5,535 bases of DNA. Origin: an uncultured Selenomonadales bacterium. Lineage in GTDB: Bacteria; Bacillota; Negativicutes; Selenomonadales; Selenomonadaceae. The notes under the pieces were generated by a model that saw only the letters and a list, made by a program, of their open reading frames with translations, did no database searches and was not told where the DNA came from. How positions within the stretch are numbered: position 1 is the stretch's first letter; each line of letters opens with the position of its first letter. The translations under genes and the position numbers were made by a program. Location of the stretch: NCBI GenBank assembly GCA_947305445.1, contig CAMZDU010000096.1, positions 1 to 5,535 of the forward strand, read 5' to 3'. Shown here piece after piece: positions 1 to 5,535 of this stretch.

Positions 1-223
1 ACACAAAGGAGCTTTTTCTTTTCAATTTTTGTCACATATCTATTGTAATCCTACACATAGAGAAAAATCCCTCAGGTATTATTGAAGCGTCAACTTTGTT
101 GAAGGTTGTAGGAAAATTTTTACTGCTGTGGAAATTGTTTTCGCAACGGTTTTATTAAATTACGGCAGGACGAATCGTCGCGGCGTCGAAGTTAGCTTGC
201 AGTTCATTTGGAAGGAAGATTCA
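1..223. other. 5' flank of mutS2, no gene seen
   Basis: AT-rich upstream region. The first ~20 bases (AAAGGAGC followed by a T-rich run) look like the right arm and T tract of an intrinsic terminator whose left arm would lie outside the window; this cannot be confirmed. TGTAAT at 44-49 resembles a -10 box with a poor -35 (TTCAAT, 21-26) 17 bases upstream, which is weak. A perfect 5-bp inverted repeat TCAAC-TTT-GTTGA lies at 90-102, and TTGAAG occurs twice (82-87 and 99-104). The mutS2 frame is open back to a GTG at 128, but residues 128-223 do not resemble a MutS2 N-terminus and have no good ribosome binding site, so they are treated as leader. Confidence 0.5.
210..218 (+). promoter_or_regulatory. 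ribosome binding site that sets the mutS2 start
   Basis: GGAAGGAAG at 210-218, with AGGA ending 7 bases before ATG at 224. It favours this ATG over the upstream in-frame GTG at 128, which lacks a comparable Shine-Dalgarno sequence. Confidence 0.75.
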
Positions 224-2215
224 ATGCTGACCGACTCTTTTAAAACTCTGGAGTTCGATAAAATTTTGGCGCGACTGCGTGAGTGTGCGACGAGCAATTT
301 CGGCAAGGAGCTGGCGACAAAACTTTTACCCGCCGACGACTTCGAGACCGTTCGCGAAAATTTGTCGCTGACAACAGAGGCCGTAAAAATCTTCGCGGTG
401 AGTGTTCCTCCGCTCGGCGGCTTCCGTGACGTGCGCGAGACTTTCAAAAAAATTCGGCTCGGAAGTGTTGCCGACGCTGAAGAACTCCTCGACGTGCTCT
501 CGACAATGTACACCATGCGCGAAGTCAAAAAATTTTTTAAAGAGACTGAAGTCGACGCGCCGCAGTTAAAATCACGCGCCGCCGAGCTGGAAATACTCGG
601 CAACCTGGAACGTCAACTCGACAACGCAATCGACGAGCACGGTGCCGTTCGCGACAGTGCAAGCGTCGAACTGCAAAAGATTCGCCGCGACCTGCGCACC
701 GCTCAAAGCCGCATTAAGTCCGAAATTTTTAACATACTTCACGACAGCGGCAAGCAGAAATTTTTTCAAGATGCGCTCGTCACCATGCGCGGCGACCGCT
801 ACGTTTTGCCCGTCAAGCTCGAATACAAGTCACAATTTCCCGGCATCGTCCACGACCAGAGCGCGACCGGCGCGACCGTTTTTATTGAGCCGCTTGCCGT
901 CGTCAACCTCAACAACAGCGTCAAGCAACTCGAAGCGGAGGAGCGGCACGAAGTCGCCCGAATTCTGCGCGGCTTAAGCGACGCCGTTCGGAAAAATTTG
1001 GACGCACTTGTCGGCAACATAAATATTTTGGCGGACGTCGACTTGCTGTTTGCCAAAGCTCAGCTCGCCCGCAACCTCAACGCCTCCGAACCGCAGCTTG
1101 CCGACTTCACCGACATAAAATCTGCGCGGCATCCGTTAATCGCGCCGGAAGTCGTCGTGCCCGTCGACATTCAGCTCGGCGAAAATTTTTCAATGCTCCT
1201 CGTCACGGGACCGAACACGGGCGGCAAAACCGTTTCCATGAAAACGCTCGGCCTCCTCGCGCTGATGACGCAATCAGGCTTGTACATTCCCGCGGCGGCC
1301 GGTTCAAGAATTGCGGTCTTCACGAATATTTTTGCGGACATTGGCGACGAGCAATCGATTGAACAGAGCCTGTCGACTTTCTCCGCGCACATGAAAAAAA
1401 TTGTCGCGATACTCGACGAGGTGACGGCAGGCGATTTGGTTTTGCTTGACGAAATTGGCGCGGGCACCGACCCCGACGAAGGCACGGCGTTGGCAATGTC
1501 GATCCTCGAACGTCTGCTTGAGATCGGCGCGTCGACGATTGCCACAACCCATTATTCCGAGCTGAAGACGTTCGCTTACTCAACCGACGGAATTGAAAAT
1601 GCTTGCGTCGAATTTGATTCGGAGACGCTCCGACCGACCTATCGACTTTTAATCGGCATTCCCGGCGCGAGCAATGCTTTTGCAGTCAGCCGACGTTTAG
1701 GTTTGCCGCAAAGTTTGATTCTTCGTGCCAAGCAGTTAATCACCGCCGACCATGCAAACTTTGAGCAAGTCATCTCCCAACTTGAACAAGAGCGCATTAT
1801 GTATGAACAGCGCAACGCCGAAATTTTTGAGCGGCAACAGCAAATCGTCCGCCACGAGAAAAAAATTTCCGAGATGCGCGACGAGATTGCAAAGGCTAAA
1901 GCCGACATCATTCGCCGCGCCAAAGAAAAATCCGCCGCAATGGTTCGCGAGACCAAACGCGACGCCGAGGAAATTATCGCCGCGCTAAAAGAGCAATTCG
2001 ACGACGCGGGCGTTAAACGCCGACAACAAGTCATTCAGCAGGCACGCGACAAATTGCGCGAGGCGGAGATTGATTCGGCCACGGGCATTATCTCCGACAA
2101 ATTCGTCGGCACGCGCATCGACAAGAAAAAAATTTTCGTCGGCGACACGGTTTATATAAAGCCGCTCGACCAAAAAGGCACGGTGCTTGTATCGAAAAAG
2201 ACGGCGACTCCTTAA
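224..2215 (+). CDS. mutS2: endonuclease MutS2, N-terminal ATPase part (frameshifted)
   Basis: MutS-family ATPase without the mismatch-recognition domain. MutS2 proteins act on branched DNA in recombination control, and in Bacillus also on collided ribosomes. Numbering from ATG 224, the protein opens with the typical MutS2 start (TLEFDKIL near residues 6-13). It has a lever/clamp region to about 300, Walker A GPNTGGKT at 329-336, the signature-loop region DIGDEQSIEQSLSTFS at 372-387, Walker B LVLLDE at 405-410 followed by GAGTDP at 412-417, and the switch histidine in TTHYSELK at 441-448. A charged coiled coil spans about 510-590, and a KOW-like segment begins at VGDTVYI (639-645). The frame stops at 2213-2215 after 663 residues, before the Smr domain, whereas relatives are about 780-790 residues. 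The missing C-terminus is encoded directly downstream in the -1 frame. The family assignment is certain. Whether the protein is truncated in the cell depends on whether the frameshift is real. Confidence 0.95.
   Translation: MLTDSFKTLEFDKILARLRECATSNFGKELATKLLPADDFETVRENLSLTTEAVKIFAVSVPPLGGFRDVRETFKKIRLGSVADAEELLDVLSTMYTMREVKKFFKETEVDAPQLKSRAAELEILGNLERQLDNAIDEHGAVRDSASVELQKIRRDLRTAQSRIKSEIFNILHDSGKQKFFQDALVTMRGDRYVLPVKLEYKSQFPGIVHDQSATGATVFIEPLAVVNLNNSVKQLEAEERHEVARILRGLSDAVRKNLDALVGNINILADVDLLFAKAQLARNLNASEPQLADFTDIKSARHPLIAPEVVVPVDIQLGENFSMLLVTGPNTGGKTVSMKTLGLLALMTQSGLYIPAAAGSRIAVFTNIFADIGDEQSIEQSLSTFSAHMKKIVAILDEVTAGDLVLLDEIGAGTDPDEGTALAMSILERLLEIGASTIATTHYSELKTFAYSTDGIENACVEFDSETLRPTYRLLIGIPGASNAFAVSRRLGLPQSLILRAKQLITADHANFEQVISQLEQERIMYEQRNAEIFERQQQIVRHEKKISEMRDEIAKAKADIIRRAKEKSAAMVRETKRDAEEIIAALKEQFDDAGVKRRQQVIQQARDKLREAEIDSATGIISDKFVGTRIDKKKIFVGDTVYIKPLDQKGTVLVSKKTATP
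2186..2215 (+). other. mutS2: -1 frameshift site inside mutS2
   Basis: The upstream frame runs KGTVLVSKK and then TATP-stop. The next frame reads KDGDSLSVQIGAMRTTV, the expected continuation of the MutS2 KOW-like segment. The two join cleanly at the run of five A at 2195-2199 (context TCGAAAAAGACGG). A sixth A would give KGTVLVSKKDGDSLSVQIG with no other change and a 792-residue protein from 224 to 2601. Explanations are a sequencing or assembly error in a homopolymer, a real one-base deletion, or -1 slippage on GAAAAAG (2194-2200). The first two are more likely, because the heptamer is not a canonical strong slippery site. Confidence 0.85.
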
Positions 2216-2217
2216 GC

Positions 2218-2601
2218 GTGCAAATCGGCGCGATGAGGACGACCGTTAAAATTTCCTCGTGCAGATTCGTCGCTCGCGGTCAGCAGGAAATTCAATCGCC
2301 GCCGCCCGTCACGAATCAAAATCGCGGCTCACTCGGTCTGTTGCAGAAAACCGCAACCGTCACGCGCAACATTGACATTCGTGGCATGACTGTAGACGAG
2401 GCCGAACATGTCTGCGGAAAATTTATTGACGACGCACAACTTTCCGGCCTCAAACAAATTTTGATAATTCACGGCAAAGGTACAGGAGCACTTCGCGTCG
2501 GCGTGCATGAATTTTTGCGCCTGAACAATTCCGTTGCAAAGTTTCAATTCGCCGACCAAGACGAAGGCGGCACCGGCGCGACGCTCGTCACGATAAAATA
2601 A
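2218..2601 (+). CDS. mutS2: MutS2 C-terminal part with Smr nuclease domain (frameshifted remainder)
   Basis: Continuation of mutS2 in another frame, not a separate gene by origin. It opens with the end of the KOW-like segment (QIGAMRTTVKI), then a low-complexity linker, then a full Smr domain encoded at about 2371-2598. The Smr domain shows DIRG (2374-2385, the LDxR/HG motif), HGKGTGALR (2470-2496, the conserved nucleic-acid-binding/catalytic motif) and the terminal EGGTGATLVTIK. In MutS2, Smr provides the endonuclease or RNA-cleaving activity. GTG at 2218 could formally start a 127-aa protein, but only 2 bases separate it from the upstream stop and there is no purine-rich Shine-Dalgarno at proper spacing. 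Independent expression could only come from reinitiation and is doubtful. The domain looks undamaged, so any frameshift is recent or artefactual. Confidence 0.88.
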   Translation: MQIGAMRTTVKISSCRFVARGQQEIQSPPPVTNQNRGSLGLLQKTATVTRNIDIRGMTVDEAEHVCGKFIDDAQLSGLKQILIIHGKGTGALRVGVHEFLRLNNSVAKFQFADQDEGGTGATLVTIK

Positions 2602-2614
2602 TTTCCATTCAACA

Positions 2615-2800
2615 GGGAGTGATTTTTACTTTACGACAAGACCGGCCGTTACTCGAAATTCACGGGCAAAAAAAATTTTCGCATGTTTTTTCAAACTTCG
2701 CGAAGTTAAAAGTTATGTGCAGACAACTCCGTCAAATTATCCTTGCCGCGAGTTTTTCGTCAAAGCCGACGATTTTTACGCACAAATTCTGCACGGCTGA
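2615..2800 (+). pseudogene. possible remnant of a small protein gene, unrecognised
   Basis: No intact gene is convincing here, but two adjacent frames read like this genome's coding sequence. From 2629 one frame gives LYDKTGRYSKFTGKKNFRMFF before a stop at 2707-2709. The next frame gives KLREVKSYVQTTPSNYP and on through FFVKADDFYAQILHG to a stop at 2798-2800. They join if one base is removed from the A8 run (2668-2675) or the T6 run (2686-2691). GGGAG at 2615-2619 would be a ribosome binding site 8 bases before position 2628, where an ATG seems to be missing (sequence is ACTTTAC rather than ATGCTTTAC). The repaired product would be about 56 residues, basic and aromatic-rich. I recognise no family. 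The two-lesion reconstruction is inference, and the stretch may simply be non-coding. Confidence 0.3.
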
Positions 2801-2826
2801 CAAACTTTGTTAAAAGAGTTTACTAC

Positions 2827-2855
2827 AATCTCGTCGTAATGCGACGGGATTTTTT
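2827..2855 (+). terminator. intrinsic (Rho-independent) terminator upstream of secD
   Basis: A 10-bp stem with one G-U pair: left arm AATCTCGTCG (2827-2836), loop TAATG (2837-2841), right arm CGACGGGATT (2842-2851). It is followed by an unbroken T tract (2850-2855). It would end transcription coming from mutS2 and any small gene behind it, separating that unit from secD-secF-thyX. Confidence 0.8.
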
Positions 2856-2857
2856 CA

Positions 2858-2886
2858 TTGCGCATTCTTCAACGTTGTAGTATATT
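2858..2886 (+). promoter_or_regulatory. candidate promoter for secD-secF-thyX
   Basis: TATATT (2881-2886) resembles a -10 hexamer and lies 17 bases after TTGCGC (2858-2863), a poor -35 matching only the TTG. Its position directly after the terminator and about 40 bases before the secD GTG is right for an operon promoter. An 8-bp palindrome CAACGTTG (2870-2877) lies in the spacer. The call rests on position and one reasonable hexamer. Confidence 0.35.
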
Positions 2887-2905
2887 GACGGGCAAACATG
2901 ATTTT

Positions 2906-2914
2906 GGAAGGGAG
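2906..2914 (+). promoter_or_regulatory. ribosome binding site that sets the secD start
   Basis: GGAAGGGAG ends 10 bases before GTG at 2925. It lies inside the coding stretch that would be used if the upstream in-frame ATG at 2898 were the start, so GTG 2925 is the better start. The resulting N-terminus, MRTNSLIKLL, is typical of SecD. Confidence 0.7.
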
Positions 2915-2924
2915 CAAACTTTTC

Positions 2925-4181
2925 GTGAGGACGAACAGTTTAATCAAGCTGCTGGTTTGCCTTGGAGCAATCGTGGCGGTATTTGTTATTTTTATTCGAC
3001 CGCTGGCGCACTCGATTCGTCAAGGACTTGACTTGCAGGGCGGCACACACGTCGTACTTCAAGCCGAGGACACTGAAATTGCCAAAGTCGACGAAGACGC
3101 AATGCAACGTGTCGTATCGATTATGGAAAAGCGCGTCAACGAATTGGGCTTGACTGAACCGATTATTCAGCGCGAAGGCGAGCGGCGTGTCATAATCGAA
3201 TTGCCCGGTATTAAAGACCCCGACAAGGCGATTGAGACCATCGGCAAGACTGCAATGCTCGAATTCAAGGACGAGGCCGGCAACACGCTCCTCACCGGCT
3301 CCGACCTCAAAGACGCGCAAGCTGCCATGAATCAGCAAAACGGTCAATGCGTCGTCAATCTGGAGTTCAGCGACGAAGGTGCGCAGAAATTTGCCGACGC
3401 GACGCTCGAAAACGTTGGGCGGCAAATCGCAATTCTGCTCGACGGAGAAATTTTAACTAATCCCGTCGTCCGTGAACCAATCCTCGGCGGCAAAGCAGAA
3501 ATTTCCGGTCAACGTGACCTGGAGGAGGCGCAACGTCTTGCCGTGTTGTTGAGGAGTGGCGCGTTGCCCGTCAAAGTCAACATCATTGAAACGCGTACCG
3601 TCGGCCCGTCGCTCGGTCAAGATTCAAAAGACAAATCGGAATTCGCATTTGTCATCGGTATCGCGGCGGTTTTAGTCTTCATGTTGCTGTTTTATCGACT
3701 GCCGGGCTTTATCGCCGACATCAGCTTAATGGCGTATACGCTCATGCTTTTGGGCACCCTTAAAGCTCTGGACGCGACTTTGACATTGCCGGGCGTGGCG
3801 GGAATCATTTTGTCAATCGGTATGGCCGTCGACGCCAACGTTCTGATCTTCGAGCACTTTAAGGAGGAATTCCGACTGGGCAAATCTATTCGTCTGGCAA
3901 TGGACGCCGGCTTTAAACGCGCCTTCACGACAATTTTCGACTCGAACATCACGACAATCATAGCGGCGGGCGTGCTGTTCATGTTCGGCACGGGCACAAT
4001 CCGCGGTTTCGCGATAACGCTCGGCCTCGGCGTGTTGCTTAGTATGTTCACCGCGATAACCCTGACGCAATTCATGCTGAAACTTTTGGTCAACGCAAAA
4101 GTTGTTGAAAGTCCTTCGGCATACGGCGCGAACGGTTTCGTACTCTTCGACGCGGCGGCTGACGGAAAGGCGGTGAAGTAA
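2925..4181 (+). CDS. secD: protein translocase subunit SecD
   Basis: Inner-membrane RND-type subunit that partners SecF and SecYEG and uses the proton gradient to pull exported proteins across after SecA-driven translocation. From GTG 2925 it has 418 residues. TM1 is at about 6-25, followed by the conserved GLDLQGGTH (34-42). The extracytoplasmic P1 region includes ELPGIKDPDKAIETIG, IAILLDG (168-174) and LRSGALP (209-215). Five C-terminal membrane helices start near residue 240. GMAVDANVLIFE (299-310) carries the conserved membrane aspartate D303 implicated in proton coupling. The length matches the short SecD of Gram-positive-type lineages rather than the ~615-residue E. coli protein. An alternative ATG at 2898 would add 9 residues but lacks a good ribosome binding site. 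No yajC precedes it, unlike many secDF loci. The secF start follows 2 bases after the stop. No frame damage is seen. Confidence 0.97.
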   Translation: MRTNSLIKLLVCLGAIVAVFVIFIRPLAHSIRQGLDLQGGTHVVLQAEDTEIAKVDEDAMQRVVSIMEKRVNELGLTEPIIQREGERRVIIELPGIKDPDKAIETIGKTAMLEFKDEAGNTLLTGSDLKDAQAAMNQQNGQCVVNLEFSDEGAQKFADATLENVGRQIAILLDGEILTNPVVREPILGGKAEISGQRDLEEAQRLAVLLRSGALPVKVNIIETRTVGPSLGQDSKDKSEFAFVIGIAAVLVFMLLFYRLPGFIADISLMAYTLMLLGTLKALDATLTLPGVAGIILSIGMAVDANVLIFEHFKEEFRLGKSIRLAMDAGFKRAFTTIFDSNITTIIAAGVLFMFGTGTIRGFAITLGLGVLLSMFTAITLTQFMLKLLVNAKVVESPSAYGANGFVLFDAAADGKAVK

Positions 4182-4183
4182 TC

Positions 4184-5074
4184 ATGCCGAGTTTTGACAT
4201 TGCCGGGCGCGGAAAGCTCTGGTTTATCATCTCGTTGCTGGTGATTGTGCCGGGACTTATCTCAATGATGACACGCGGCTTTAACTTCGGAATTGACTTC
4301 ACGGGCGGCACGATTATCGATTTAAAATTTGAACAGCCCGTGGCGATTGCGCAGATTCGCGAGACGCTCAAACCTTACGGTCTGGACGGCGCGACTATTC
4401 AGCTGTCGGGCGACACTTCCGACGTGGCAACCTCAACCGACGTTATGATTCGCACGGTTGACTTGGAAGAAGTTCAGCGCAAAGACGTCATGCACTCGAT
4501 TCGTGAACAAGTCGGCGGCTATGAAGTTCTGCGCGAAGAAAAAGTCGGCGCGGTAATCGGTAGCGAACTGATTATGAACGCGGTACTTGCTCTGGTAATT
4601 TCCTGGGTGCTGATAATTTTATACGTCGCCTATCGATTTGAATTCCGCTTCGGCATAGCGGCTGTGGCGGCTCTCGTCCACGACATATTAATCGTGCTGG
4701 CGTTCTTCTCGTTCACACAGCGGCAAGTCGATTCGTCGTTCGTAGCCGCACTTCTGACGGTCGTCGGCTACTCAATCAACGACACAATCGTTATCTTCGA
4801 CAGGATACGCGAGAATTTGAAACTTCACTTCAGACGCGGCGGCAACATCGTCGAGCTGGTCAACCGCTCCGTCTATCAAACACTGACGCGCTCGCTGTAC
4901 ACGGTCTTCACGTGTTTATTTACGACGTTCGCGCTGTTCTTCTTCGGCGGCGAGACGACAAAAGACTTCGCCTTCGCGCTGATTGTCGGCTTTATGAGCG
5001 GTTGCTATTCGTCAATCTTTATTGCCGGGCCGCTGTGGTTGGAGTTTAGAAAATTCGGAGGGCGCGGCAGATGA
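4184..5074 (+). CDS. secF: protein translocase subunit SecF
   Basis: Second half of the SecDF export motor, forming a pseudo-symmetric membrane complex with SecD. It has 296 residues. TM1 is at about 12-29, and GIDFTGG (36-42) is the SecF version of the D/GG motif. A short extracytoplasmic domain runs to about 120, followed by VGAVIGSELI and five further membrane helices from about 130. GYSINDTIVIFDRIREN (195-211) is the hallmark motif with D200 and D206. TLTRSLYT and FGGETTKDFAFAL precede the last helix. The protein ends in a basic tail (FRKFGGRGR). Its Shine-Dalgarno GGTGA (4172-4176) lies within the end of secD, 7 bases before ATG, so translation is probably coupled to secD. The length is slightly below E. 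coli SecF (323) and normal for short homologues. Confidence 0.97.
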   Translation: MPSFDIAGRGKLWFIISLLVIVPGLISMMTRGFNFGIDFTGGTIIDLKFEQPVAIAQIRETLKPYGLDGATIQLSGDTSDVATSTDVMIRTVDLEEVQRKDVMHSIREQVGGYEVLREEKVGAVIGSELIMNAVLALVISWVLIILYVAYRFEFRFGIAAVAALVHDILIVLAFFSFTQRQVDSSFVAALLTVVGYSINDTIVIFDRIRENLKLHFRRGGNIVELVNRSVYQTLTRSLYTVFTCLFTTFALFFFGGETTKDFAFALIVGFMSGCYSSIFIAGPLWLEFRKFGGRGR

Positions 5075-5535
5075 AAATTATCGAGCCGAGTGTCGAACTT
5101 GTCGACGACTTCGACGCGGCGGAAATTATGCGCAAAATCGAACGAGCCGGCCGCGTCTGCTACAAATCCGAAGGCAACATCAAACCCGACAGCGCAGAAA
5201 AATTCATTCGCGGAATCATTAAGCGCGGCCACGAGTCGGTTATTGAGCACGCGTCTGTTTCGTTTAAAATTATCTGCGACCGCGGCGTCACTCATGAACT
5301 TGTCCGCCACCGTTTGGCAAGTTACAGTCAAGAGAGTACCCGTTATTGCGACTACAGCGCAGGAAAATTCGGCGGCGAGCTGACTTTTGTCAAGCCGTGC
5401 TTTTGGTCGGACGACGACGAAAATTTTCGGCTCTGGTCGCAGACGATGGCACTGCTCGAAAAAAATTATCTGGCAATGCGTGCGGCCGGTGCCAAGCCCG
5501 AAGAAGCGCGGTCAATCCTGCCGAATTCACTAAAG
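5071..5535 (+). CDS. thyX: flavin-dependent thymidylate synthase ThyX (3' end outside window)
   Basis: Converts dUMP to dTMP using methylenetetrahydrofolate, FAD and NADPH, replacing the ThyA/dihydrofolate reductase route. The first 155 residues are present; the family is usually about 210-250 residues, so roughly the last third is beyond the window. The diagnostic ThyX motif RHRxxSxxxxSxR is complete: R79, H80, R81, S84, S89 and R91 in RHRLASYSQESTRY. The N-terminal part has GHESVIEHASVSF (53-65), a conserved region preceding the motif, and ARSILPNS near the end is the expected downstream helix. ATG overlaps the secF stop as ATGA, and GGAGGG (5057-5062) lies 8 bases upstream inside secF, so the gene is probably translationally coupled to secF. 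It has no functional tie to protein export. The frame is open to the window edge with no lesion. Confidence 0.97.
   Translation, partial: MKIIEPSVELVDDFDAAEIMRKIERAGRVCYKSEGNIKPDSAEKFIRGIIKRGHESVIEHASVSFKIICDRGVTHELVRHRLASYSQESTRYCDYSAGKFGGELTFVKPCFWSDDDENFRLWSQTMALLEKNYLAMRAAGAKPEEARSILPNSLK

Noticed and set aside
128..223. N-terminal extension of MutS2 from GTG 128
   Set aside because: The family N-terminus begins at the ATG at 224, which has a strong ribosome binding site; the extra 32 residues match no MutS2 feature.
2619..2813. 64-codon open frame starting at GTG 2619
   Set aside because: The GGGAG site overlaps the GTG, leaving no spacer, and the predicted peptide is unnatural with codon use unlike the neighbours. 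The other two frames look more coding-like.
2798..2829. Possible promoter CTGACA (2797-2802) with TACAAT (2824-2829)
   Set aside because: The spacer is 21 bases, and transcription from it would run straight into the terminator stem at 2827-2851.
2940..3425. 161-codon open frame on the minus strand opposite secD
   Set aside because: Shadow of secD caused by its codon bias; it has no ribosome binding site or recognisable domain.
4166..4190. Possible gene gap or small gene between secD and secF
   Set aside because: Only 2 bases separate stop and start; both proteins are complete.

Overview
The window reads as a chromosomal housekeeping segment of a bacterium, with every gene on the + strand. 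The layout is mutS2 (split by a frameshift), a short non-coding or decayed stretch, then secD-secF-thyX, with thyX running off the right edge. The short SecD (about 418 aa, without the large periplasmic insertion of proteobacterial SecD), the presence of MutS2, strong GGAAGGA-type ribosome binding sites and GTG starts fit an anaerobic Bacillota lineage. A Negativicutes-like origin is my guess from overall gene style; no taxonomic marker here proves it.

Positions 1-223 are the 5' flank of mutS2 and hold no gene. Positions 224-2601 encode one MutS2 protein in two frames. The first 663 codons carry the MutS-type ATPase, the coiled coil and the start of the KOW-like segment, and end at a premature stop (2213-2215). 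The remaining ~130 codons, ending in an intact Smr nuclease domain, continue in the -1 frame. One missing base, most simply one A in the A run at 2195-2199, restores a 792-residue protein, close to the normal length of the family.

Positions 2602-2924 contain no convincing intact gene. Fragments in two frames look like a small protein gene that lost its start codon and gained a frameshift at a homopolymer. They are followed by a good intrinsic terminator (2827-2855) and a possible secD promoter.

Positions 2925-5535 are a compact operon. SecD and SecF are the membrane partners of SecYEG that use proton-motive force to complete protein export. secF starts 2 bases after the secD stop, and thyX (flavin-dependent thymidylate synthase) overlaps the secF stop by ATGA. 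Export and dTMP synthesis are not functionally linked, so co-transcription is probably positional.

I found no CRISPR array, mobile element, RNA gene or new defence or biosynthetic system. The points worth checking are the mutS2 frameshift, the decayed small gene behind it, and the unusual secF-thyX junction.
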